Assembly: GCA_041166025.1 (NCBI GenBank)
Contig: JBEAMJ010000078.1
Span: 1 to 64,000, forward strand
Length of the DNA: 64,000 nt
DNA from: UBA7672 sp041166025
Lineage (GTDB): Bacteria; Pseudomonadota; Alphaproteobacteria; Caulobacterales; Hyphomonadaceae
Direction: 5' to 3'
This document shows positions 57,609 to 64,000 of the stretch, one piece after another (the stretch's first letter is position 1; every line of letters begins with the position of its first letter). The notes beneath the pieces are model-generated. The model worked only from the letters and a program-made list of their open reading frames with translations, searched no databases and was not told where the DNA came from. Made by a program: the position numbers and the translations under genes.

Positions 57609-58598
57609 CTAGGCGTCGACGCGTGAGGTCTCGTCGATGTGCGGGGGCTGGAACTGGCCGTGGGGGCGGTGGCGCCAGAGATAAGTCGGCGTTATCGCTT
57701 CGACCGTCTCGAGGTTCGCGACACCGAGGTCGGCGATCGTCCCGACCTTGCCGGTGACGACATTGTCAACGTTCAGCGACTGCACCTGGTCGCCGGTCAG
57801 CGGCGGGCCGAAGAAGGGGTTTAGGCGCGAAAGCGCGCCGATGATGTAGCCCATCGGCGCAGCGATCGGCGTCGGGATCGGGAGCAGAACGCGCGGGCGG
57901 TCGATCTCGCGCAGGATGTGCTGCAGCAGCTCCTTCATCGTGTAGATACGCGGACCGCCGAGTTCGTAGGTCTTGCCGGCCGCATCGGGCTTTGCAAGGG
58001 CAGCGGCGACAGCCTCCGCCACATCGACGACGTGGATCGGCTGAAAGCGTGTCTTCGCCCCGATCAGCGGCAGGAAGGCACTGACGCGGGCGATCTCGGC
58101 GAAGCGTGTGAAGAAGCCGTCCTCGGGCCCGAAGATGATCGATGGACGCAGGATGACCGCGGAGGGGATCGCCTGCCGTACGGCGGCCTCGGCCCCGGCC
58201 TTGGTCCGTGAATAGTTCGAGCGCGAATTCGCATCGGCCCCGATGGAGGAGACCTGGACGAAACGGGCGATGCCGGCCTCGGCGGCCAGCTCGGCGATGT
58301 TGGTGCTGCCTTCACGCTGTGTGCCCTGGAAGGACTGAGCGCCGCGTTCGGTGAGAATGCCCACGAGATTGACGACGGCATCTGTTTTCTCGAGCGCGCG
58401 CTGTATGGAGGCCCGGTTGCGCACATTGGCCTGCACGAGCTGGACCTGGCCGACATCGCCTGCAAGTTTCACATCGCCTGCAAGGTGCGGACGTCGGCAC
58501 GCCACCCGCACGCGCCAGCCCTGGCGGCAAAGCGCGCGCACGACATGGCGGCCAAGAAAACCGGACCCGCCGAAAACGGTAACGATCCTGCCGGTCAT
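57609..58598 (-). CDS. NDUFA9-type complex I-associated NAD(P)-binding protein
   Basis: A 329-residue atypical short-chain dehydrogenase. The nucleotide motif is VTVFGGSGFLGRHVVRALCR; VNLVGILTERG and VQVSSIGADANSRSNYSRTK follow, with the catalytic-like serine, tyrosine and lysine. The C-terminal half contains FFGPPLTGDQVQSLNVDNVV, typical of the NDUFA9/39-kDa subunit group. In alphaproteobacteria it is thought to assist or associate with respiratory complex I. Confidence 0.9.
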   Translation of the reverse strand: MTGRIVTVFGGSGFLGRHVVRALCRQGWRVRVACRRPHLAGDVKLAGDVGQVQLVQANVRNRASIQRALEKTDAVVNLVGILTERGAQSFQGTQREGSTNIAELAAEAGIARFVQVSSIGADANSRSNYSRTKAGAEAAVRQAIPSAVILRPSIIFGPEDGFFTRFAEIARVSAFLPLIGAKTRFQPIHVVDVAEAVAAALAKPDAAGKTYELGGPRIYTMKELLQHILREIDRPRVLLPIPTPIAAPMGYIIGALSRLNPFFGPPLTGDQVQSLNVDNVVTGKVGTIADLGVANLETVEAITPTYLWRHRPHGQFQPPHIDETSRVDA

Positions 58599-58758
58599 TC
58601 AGTGTCCTCGGGGCTTCTGATCCGGCAGCGCATAGACCAGAATCGGGCCGGGAAGTCCATGAGGCGGCTTGCTGCGGTGAGGCGGGGCGGGGTTGTACCG
58701 GCCGAGCCAACGGATCGTTCACTTGGCGCTCACCAAATTCCCCGCATTGTCCGCTCCC

Positions 58759-59394
58759 ATGCAGGCCAGGAGCAGGATCAGCTGGACACGCATGGCCGCC
58801 GGCGGGGCGCTCGCCCTGGCGGCGGCGGCCTGCGCGAGCAGCGGGCGGGCGCCGATCGTCTATGCCGGCAGCGCGGTCTCGCCGGGGGCGCCTTCTGGAG
58901 AGGCGCCGTCACGCCTTGCTCCCGCGCCGCTCGATCTGACCTCCATTCCGTTTGACGCGGCGACGACGCCCGTCATCATCGCCGACCGGCCGCATCTGGA
59001 GTGCGTACCCTATGCGCGCGAGGTGTCCGGCATCGCGATCTGGGGCGACGCGGTGACATGGTGGGCGCAGGCAGCGCGGCTCTATGTGCGCTCAAGCCGC
59101 CCTGCGCCAGGATCGGTGCTCGTCTTGCGCGGCTACAACGACCAGACCCGCGGGCATGTTTCCTATGTGCGCGAGGTGGTTTCCCCGCGCCTGCTGCGCA
59201 TCGATCACGCCAACTGGATGAGGGGCGGTGAGATCAGCCTCAACGTGCCGGTGATCGACGTCTCCCAGGCCAATGACTGGAGCCAGGTCCGCGTCTGGCA
59301 CATTCCCGGGGGCTATTGGGGTGGGCGCGCTTATCAGGTCGAAGGCTTCATCCACCCTTACCGGCTCGACGGCGCCAGCAGCGTCAGCCGCTGA
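58759..59394 (+). CDS. CHAP-domain lipoprotein (putative cell-wall hydrolase)
   Basis: A 211-residue protein. A signal with LAAAACASS indicates a lipoprotein. The CHAP domain has cysteine in HLECVPYAREVSGI, a long insertion, histidine in TRGHVSYVREVVS and an acidic/asparagine residue in DHANWM. CHAP enzymes cleave peptidoglycan peptides or act as amidases. The ATG at 58759 is preferred; 58693 would add 22 residues. It overlaps the opposite acetyltransferase gene by 11 bases at the stops. Confidence 0.85.
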   Translation: MQARSRISWTRMAAGGALALAAAACASSGRAPIVYAGSAVSPGAPSGEAPSRLAPAPLDLTSIPFDAATTPVIIADRPHLECVPYAREVSGIAIWGDAVTWWAQAARLYVRSSRPAPGSVLVLRGYNDQTRGHVSYVREVVSPRLLRIDHANWMRGGEISLNVPVIDVSQANDWSQVRVWHIPGGYWGGRAYQVEGFIHPYRLDGASSVSR

Positions 59395-59959
59395 AGCGGC
59401 GCCACAGCTCAGCGCGACGCACGCGCCAAGCCTCCGCAGTCTGGCCCCACAATTCTGTCGGTTCATTCTCGTAGGGCGGGGGCATCCGGCCAGGACCGCG
59501 ATTGACCGAGCCGAGACGGGCCGCCAGCTTCTGCGAGTTGAGGTTGTCGGGATGGATCGAGTGGATGATGTCGGTCCAGCCCAGAACGTCGACGGCGAAG
59601 TCCATCGCAGCGATCGAGCCTTCTAGCGCATAGCCCTTGCCCCACACCTCGCGGATGACGCCCCAGCCCACTTCGAGGCCGGGCCAGCCATGCGGCGACC
59701 ATGGCCCGAGCCGGCCGATCCAGCGGCCACTGTCCTTCTCGAACACCGAGAACATGGCGAAGCCGACGGCGTGCCACGAACCGATCAGGGTGCAGATGCC
59801 ACGCCACACCACCGCAGGCGGCTGCGCCTTGCCGATGAAGCGCGCAGCTTCCTCGTCGGCCATGTAGGTGCACCACGGCTCGAACTCGGCAAGGCTGGGC
59901 GGCTTGAGGATCAGCCGCGGTGTCTCGATGATGGTGTTGAGTCGCTCGGCGAAAGACAT
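59384..59959 (-). CDS. GNAT acetyltransferase (RimJ/RimL-like)
   Basis: A 191-residue acetyltransferase. ETPRLILKPPSLAEFEPWCT is the typical opening, GLEVGWGVIREVWGKGYALEG holds the acetyl-CoA loop, and HPDNLNSQKLAARLGSVNRG the terminal motif. RimJ-type enzymes acetylate N-termini or small molecules; the substrate is unknown. The gene converges with the CHAP gene. Confidence 0.9.
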   Translation of the reverse strand: MSFAERLNTIIETPRLILKPPSLAEFEPWCTYMADEEAARFIGKAQPPAVVWRGICTLIGSWHAVGFAMFSVFEKDSGRWIGRLGPWSPHGWPGLEVGWGVIREVWGKGYALEGSIAAMDFAVDVLGWTDIIHSIHPDNLNSQKLAARLGSVNRGPGRMPPPYENEPTELWGQTAEAWRVRRAELWRRFSG

Positions 59960-60007
59960 GAGTTCACATCCTGCGGGGCCGCCTGTTGCCAGCTTGACGT
60001 CTTGAAA

Positions 60008-60622
60008 CTATTGCCCGCCCGTCTCCTTCTGGAAATCGAGCGTCACGCGCCAGGCCGACGCTTCGCCATCGGTGCCTGCAACCCAGGCCTTCTTGAGCTG
60101 GACGGGATAGACATACGAAGTCGCTGTCATTGCGCGCTGCGCATCCGCGCGGCTTTCGTAGATCATGGCTTCGTCCGCATCGGCCGGGGCGCCGACGCCT
60201 TCGCGCACCGTCCAGTCGGCAGGCAGGCAGGCAGTGACCTGACGGCGCGCGTCTGCGAACGCAGCCAGCGCCGCATCCGCGCCCGTTGCACGATCAGGCG
60301 CATTCGCGGCGAACACGCTACAGGTGAGCGCGCGGATCGCCGGCGTTCCCTCGGCTTTCTGCTCGTTCACCGAACAGGCCGCGTCGAGCAGACGGATCGG
60401 CGGACCGACCTCGAGCGAGGCGAAGGGCGGGGTCTCGTTGAAGGCCGCGAATGCAGCGTTGAGCTGTGTACAATCGACCGGCGGCGGCTCGTCGTCACTG
60501 CCTGCATGTGCAATGGGCAAGGCCGGTGCGGCGGCATTTACTTCAGCAGCAGGAGGCGGGGTTGGCTCGCCGCACGCCGTCAGTGCGAGCAGGGCCGTTG
60601 CGGCGATCATCGAGCTGCGCAT
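60008..60622 (-). CDS. Lipoprotein of unknown function
   Basis: A 204-residue lipoprotein with lipobox LTAC near residue 17, then an acidic, proline-rich linker. The mature domain has four cysteines: PVDCTQL, LDAACSVN, LTCSVF and TACLP. The terminal SAWRVTLDFQKETGG is strand-like. It is divergent from the first FKBP gene. I recognise no family. Confidence 0.7.
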   Translation of the reverse strand: MRSSMIAATALLALTACGEPTPPPAAEVNAAAPALPIAHAGSDDEPPPVDCTQLNAAFAAFNETPPFASLEVGPPIRLLDAACSVNEQKAEGTPAIRALTCSVFAANAPDRATGADAALAAFADARRQVTACLPADWTVREGVGAPADADEAMIYESRADAQRAMTATSYVYPVQLKKAWVAGTDGEASAWRVTLDFQKETGGQ

Positions 60623-60817
60623 GAGAGAATCTCCACCCTGTTCATCAGCGCCATTGAAGGATCAATTCGCGCGGGAGACAACTCCTTCTCGCGGGCAACC
60701 TTGGAGATCGTGTCACGCACCCTTGATGCGCCACGCTGAAGCCAGCAGCAGAGCGCCATCGACGCGGACGCCGGAAGACCGTAGCCTGCAGTCAGCAGAT
60801 ATCTCAGGGAGTCCTGC

Positions 60818-61324
60818 ATGAAGGGTCGCGTTCTTGCGCTTGCAGCCGCGCTGGTGTTCGGCGGCGGAGCAGCTGTGGGTGGTTTCAGCGCCTCGGCGCA
60901 GCCCGGAGCTGTGCAGGAGATGAAGGCGACGCGTTCGATTTGGTTCAAGCACCAACCCTGGCAATCGAACCTGCCTGAAGTGAAGAAGACAGGAAGCGGT
61001 CTTGAATACGTGGTCATCGCCAGCGGTCCGGCCACTGGTGCCTCGCCCAAGGTCAGCCAGTCGGCGAAGATCTGGTACGAGGGTCGCCTCAATTCAGGCG
61101 GTCGCGCGTTCGACTCCTCCTTTCAGCGCGGCGCGCCGGACACTTATCCGGTGGCTGAACTTGTGCCGGGATTTTCGGAGGCATTGATGGCGATGAAGCC
61201 GGGGGACCGCTGGCTGGTCTACATCCCCGCGACGCTTGGTTATGGCGATCGCGGCTATCCGGGGCTGATCGGCCCGGGGGAGAATCTGCTGTTCGAGATC
61301 ATGCTGGTCGGCGTTGAGGGGTAG
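60818..61324 (+). CDS. FKBP-type peptidyl-prolyl isomerase, exported
   Basis: A 168-residue protein with a signal peptide (ALAAALVFGGGAAVGGFSAS). The FKBP core runs from about residue 60 to the end: AKIWYEGRLNSGGRAFDSSF, VPGFSEALMAMKPGDRWLVY and IPATLGYGDRGYPG. It folds periplasmic proteins. The next gene is a diverged copy with five bases between the genes. Confidence 0.9.
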   Translation: MKGRVLALAAALVFGGGAAVGGFSASAQPGAVQEMKATRSIWFKHQPWQSNLPEVKKTGSGLEYVVIASGPATGASPKVSQSAKIWYEGRLNSGGRAFDSSFQRGAPDTYPVAELVPGFSEALMAMKPGDRWLVYIPATLGYGDRGYPGLIGPGENLLFEIMLVGVEG

Positions 61325-61329
61325 GGCGC

Positions 61330-61848
61330 ATGCGGAATCTTGTCAGCTCCGGGCTTGTCTTTGTTCTCGCCGCCTGCGGTCAGGCGGTTGCGCCCGCCGA
61401 TCCTGAAGCTCAAGGAGCGGCAGGCGAGGCGCCCGCATCAGCCCGGAAAGCGGCCGATGCAAGCGCCTGGGCAAAATACGCGCCCTGGAAAAGCGACCTG
61501 CCTGAGGTCGTGAAGACGGGGACGGGTCTTGAATGCGTCATACTCGCATCCGGACCTGAAGGGGGTGTGCCGCCAAAGGCGAACGAGCAGGCGGAAGTCT
61601 TCTACGAGGGGCGTCTCAATGCCGGTGGTCCGGCATTCGACAGCGCCTTCGAACGCAATGAAAGCGCCACCTTCCCCGTGAGCGCCGTCGTCGACGGTTT
61701 CAGCGAAGCACTCCAGCTGATGAAACCCGGTGACCGCCGCATCTGCTATCTGCCCTACCAGCTCGCCTACGGCGCTGGCGGCAAGGGGCCGATACCCCCG
61801 GCGTCAGACCTGCTGTTCGAGATCGAACTGGTGAGTGTGAGGCCGTAG
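61330..61848 (+). CDS. FKBP-type peptidyl-prolyl isomerase, lipoprotein
   Basis: A 172-residue tandem paralogue of the preceding protein. The lipobox LAAC is near residue 15. Both share the pre-domain segment WAKYAPWKSDLPEVVKTGTG (WFKHQPWQSNLPEVKKTGSG in the first), then EVFYEGRLNAGGPAFDSAFE and VDGFSEALQLMKPGDRRICY. One copy is soluble and one membrane-anchored, which suggests divided labour in the envelope. Confidence 0.9.
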   Translation: MRNLVSSGLVFVLAACGQAVAPADPEAQGAAGEAPASARKAADASAWAKYAPWKSDLPEVVKTGTGLECVILASGPEGGVPPKANEQAEVFYEGRLNAGGPAFDSAFERNESATFPVSAVVDGFSEALQLMKPGDRRICYLPYQLAYGAGGKGPIPPASDLLFEIELVSVRP

Positions 61849-61899
61849 CCACAAGGCAAGAGGTCTGTGGTCGATGAGCGTATGACTCTTGACGGCCCG

Positions 61900-62316
61900 C
61901 TATTCAACCGAGCGTCGCCAGAGCAATGTGGCGCAAACCAGATTGAAGGCCACGAACCCCGCAGGCAACAGGAAGACACCATAAGCTTGCGCGGAGACGC
62001 AGTTCTCGAAGCTTTGGCAAGTCGCCTCGACAGTCAGCAGCAGACCAAGGATACCCCCCGTGACGCCCAAAGTCGCAGTCACAATGCTGGCACGCTTGAA
62101 GTCTCCGGTGCTTAGCCCGGCCAATAACCAGCCGGCCCACATCAACGCGCCGCCAGCGGCCATTCCTACGAGCCCATGAATCAGCGCCGCCATTGAACCT
62201 AAGCCCACTAGAATGGCCTCCATCACCAAGGCGAAACCGATGACAACGACGGGGCCGCTGACTTTCGCATAGTCCCCTGAATCATCGACAGGAGGTCGGT
62301 GGCTCGGCTCGGTCAT
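61900..62316 (-). CDS. Small multi-pass membrane protein
   Basis: A 138-residue protein with four hydrophobic segments, for example VVVIGFALVMEAILVGLGSM, ALIHGLVGMAAGGALMWAGW and YGVFLLPAGFVAFNLVCATL. It has a pair of cysteines in TCQSFENCVS between helices 3 and 4, likely periplasmic. No family was recognised. Confidence 0.7.
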   Translation of the reverse strand: MTEPSHRPPVDDSGDYAKVSGPVVVIGFALVMEAILVGLGSMAALIHGLVGMAAGGALMWAGWLLAGLSTGDFKRASIVTATLGVTGGILGLLLTVEATCQSFENCVSAQAYGVFLLPAGFVAFNLVCATLLWRRSVE

Positions 62317-62357
62317 CGGAGTAAAGTCGTCGAATTAAGTTGAAGGTAGAAGGCGCC

Positions 62358-62395
62358 AAAAAAGCAAGACGCCGCCCCTATTGGGGCGGCGCTTG
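62358..62395 (-). terminator. Rho-independent terminator of mdh
   Basis: On the minus strand, 23 bases after the mdh stop codon, GCCGCCCC pairs with GGGGCGGC around AATA, extended by GCAAG with CTTGC. A run of six T follows (62358-62363 on the plus strand as A). This is a textbook terminator pointing away from mdh. Confidence 0.9.
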
Positions 62396-62417
62396 CATAT
62401 CGGCTTGTCGATGCGGC

Positions 62418-63386
62418 CTACGCCAGCGACGGATCCAGCTTCTTGCAGGCGTCAAGAAGGCCGCGCACCGCGCCGACGCTTTTCTCGAACATCGCCTTCT
62501 CGTCGCCATTGAGGTCGAACTCGACGATGCGCTCGACGCCGCCTGCGCCGATCACGACCGGCACGCCGACATAGAGGTCGGAGACGCCGTACTGGCCGGT
62601 GAGATTTGCAGCCACAGGCAGCACGCGCTTCTTGTCCTTGAGGTAGGACTTCGCCATCGCGACGGCTGATTCAGCGGGCGCATAGAAAGCCGAGCCGGTT
62701 TCAAGGAGGGCCACGATCTCGCCGCCGCCGCCGCGTGTGCGCTTCACCATCGCATCGAGCTCTTCCTGCGTGAAGAAGCCCTGCTTGACGCAATCCGGCA
62801 GCGGCACGCCGCCGATCGAGGAGTGGCGCACCATCGGTACCATGTCGTCGCCGTGGCCGCCCAGCGTCCATGCTTTCACATCTTCGATCGAGATACCGGT
62901 CTTCTCGGAGAGGAAGTAGGCGAAACGCGCGGAGTCGAGCACGCCGGCCATGCCGACGACGTGGCTGGTCGGGAGGCCCGAGAATTTCTGCAGCGCCCAT
63001 ACCATCGCATCGAGCGGGTTGGTGATGCAGATCACGAAGGCTTTCGGGCAGTGCTGCTTGATGGCGGCGCCGACCGACTTCATGACGCCGAGATTGATGC
63101 CGATCAGATCATCCCGGCTCATGCCCGGCTTGCGCGGCACGCCGGCCGTGACGATGACCACATCGGACCCGGCGATCACCGAATACTCCTCAAGCGAACC
63201 GCCCGTCATCTTGCCGTCCTTGCCGTAGACGGCGGCGGCTTCGGCGATGTCGAGGCCCTTTCCCTTCGCAATTCCGCCCTTCATGTCGACCAGAACCACA
63301 TCCCCGAGCTCCTCGCGCGAGCAGATGTGGGCCAGCGTGCCGCCGATCATGCCGGCGCCGATGAGGGCGATCTTCTTGCGGGCCAT
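62418..63386 (-). CDS. mdh: Malate dehydrogenase
   Basis: A 322-residue NAD-dependent TCA-cycle enzyme of the lactate/malate dehydrogenase family. The nucleotide motif is IALIGAGMIGGTLAHICSRE, the catalytic histidine is in LGGHGDDMVPMVR, and substrate arginines are near GVPRKPGMSRDDLIGIN, as in alphaproteobacterial MDH of LDH-like type. AGGAG precedes the ATG. A strong terminator follows, so mdh is transcribed alone. Confidence 0.97.
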   Translation of the reverse strand: MARKKIALIGAGMIGGTLAHICSREELGDVVLVDMKGGIAKGKGLDIAEAAAVYGKDGKMTGGSLEEYSVIAGSDVVIVTAGVPRKPGMSRDDLIGINLGVMKSVGAAIKQHCPKAFVICITNPLDAMVWALQKFSGLPTSHVVGMAGVLDSARFAYFLSEKTGISIEDVKAWTLGGHGDDMVPMVRHSSIGGVPLPDCVKQGFFTQEELDAMVKRTRGGGGEIVALLETGSAFYAPAESAVAMAKSYLKDKKRVLPVAANLTGQYGVSDLYVGVPVVIGAGGVERIVEFDLNGDEKAMFEKSVGAVRGLLDACKKLDPSLA

Positions 63387-63494
63387 CGATTGGTCTCCTG
63401 ATGCATGGGCGGACGGCCGCCCGGACTTCGGACGCGGGGACGGTTAGCGCAATGGGAGCAGGGGAGCAATGCGTCTCTGGGTCAGCGGGCGTGA

Positions 63495-63935
63495 TCAGTC
63501 GACCACTTCGTAGAGCCCGATGCCGAAGACGCAGACATCGGCGCTGCAAAGCTCCATTTCCAGTTCGACGCGAAGGCTGTCGCCGGCGTAACCCGGCATC
63601 ACCAGCAACAGCGGATTGGGGTCGTCCTCGGCGTCCGAGTCGACTTCGTCGCCGTCTCCGTCATATCCCACAAGATCGATGTCGTCGCAGTCGTCGTCGC
63701 ACGCTGCGTAAACGTAGTACTGCTTGTCCGGGTCGAGCCTGAACTCGACTTCGTAGACGCCAAATTCGCCCATCTCGGCGATCACGATGTCGCCGACCAG
63801 GACTTCCTGGGCCGGGTCGGAGCTGTCGACCACAAGTTGGCGGACATAGTCGTTGATCGTCTGCTCCTGTCCGCGGGCGGGGCCTGCCGCGGCAAGAGCG
63901 ATGGCGCAGGCAAATGCGCAGGCGATGAATTTCAT
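63495..63935 (-). CDS. Secreted acidic protein, possible calcium binder
   Basis: A 146-residue protein with a signal peptide ending near AGPARGQ. The mature protein has a highly acidic centre, ACDDDCDDIDLVGYDGDGDE followed by VDSDAEDDPN, flanked by beta-like segments (YEVEFRLDPDKQYYVYAAC and SLRVELEMELCSADVC). The DGDGDEVDSD spacing is calcium-ligand-like. Cysteine pairs suggest disulfides. It could be a small pre-peptidase-like beta-sandwich. Confidence 0.75.
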   Translation of the reverse strand: MKFIACAFACAIALAAAGPARGQEQTINDYVRQLVVDSSDPAQEVLVGDIVIAEMGEFGVYEVEFRLDPDKQYYVYAACDDDCDDIDLVGYDGDGDEVDSDAEDDPNPLLLVMPGYAGDSLRVELEMELCSADVCVFGIGLYEVVD

Positions 63936-64000
63936 GTTGGTCGTTTCCCGGCGTTGGCGACGAGAATCCGTCCAGCCGGACAGAAAATCAATGGACCATT

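Noticed and set aside
1..64000. CRISPR arrays, tRNA genes and prophage
   Set aside because: No regularly spaced direct repeats, no cloverleaf sequence and no phage structural genes were seen in the gaps.

Overview
The window looks like a chromosomal segment of a high-GC alphaproteobacterium, most likely of the order Caulobacterales and perhaps a hyphomonad. Supporting evidence is the cell-cycle kinase gene cckA directly after fliQ-fliR-flhB, the ChvG/ChvI two-component pair beside PTS genes, a MipZ-like ParA ATPase, a serC leader RNA, a complex I NDUFA9-like gene, an Anbu proteasome operon and many small lipoproteins. The assignment is inferred from gene content; no database was searched.

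Layout. 1-121 is the right end of an IS630-type element, inserted exactly in the stop codon of ahcY. 118-7475 holds ahcY, an EF-hand protein, HPr, a mannose-type EIIA, an orphan ABC-type membrane domain, ChvG, ChvI and a divergent ParA/MipZ-like ATPase. The position usually held by hprK carries the membrane protein instead. 7551-14659 is accessory: a lipoprotein alkaline phosphatase, small secreted proteins, a serine beta-lactamase-like lipoprotein, a GMC oxidoreductase and a DMT exporter. 14677-18465 is the serine block: leader RNA, serC, a MazG-like protein, an acetyltransferase and serA. 18505-25482 contains an orphan caspase-like protein, a MerR/TipA regulator, thymidine kinase, a lipoprotein cytochrome c, and a module of two GNAT-type acyltransferases plus a degenerate isochorismatase-fold protein divergent from a LysR regulator.

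25706-32288 holds a Do-type protease, a strong terminator, then fliQ-fliR-flhB and cckA. The cckA upstream region has five GANTC sites within 105 bp. 32309-41986 is a minus-strand run: two glycosyltransferases, infC with an ATC start, two lipoproteins, a thioredoxin-fold protein, rpmI, rplT, pheS, a small lipoprotein translationally interlocked with both phe genes, and pheT. It is the classical infC-rpmI-rplT-pheST cluster interrupted by envelope genes.

42078-48736 has an alpha/beta hydrolase, a decayed duplicate of the 3' end of a nearby epimerase gene, the epimerase, a TPR protein, mtgA and queG. 48874-52854 is the Anbu operon: circularly permuted ATP-grasp, alpha-E protein, transglutaminase and Anbu peptidase. 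52896-64000 carries a phosphodiester glycosidase-like protein, a GIY-YIG protein, a metallo-beta-lactamase lipoprotein, uppP, an NDUFA9-like reductase, a CHAP lipoprotein, acetyltransferase, two tandem FKBP-type isomerases, malate dehydrogenase with its terminator, and a secreted acidic protein.

No tRNA, rRNA, CRISPR array, prophage or replication origin was recognised. No gene-free stretch exceeds 300 bases; the longest, 42852-43144, is described in its own entry. Starts were chosen from Shine-Dalgarno spacing and homologous N-termini where possible; several genes appear to use TTG, GTG or ATC.
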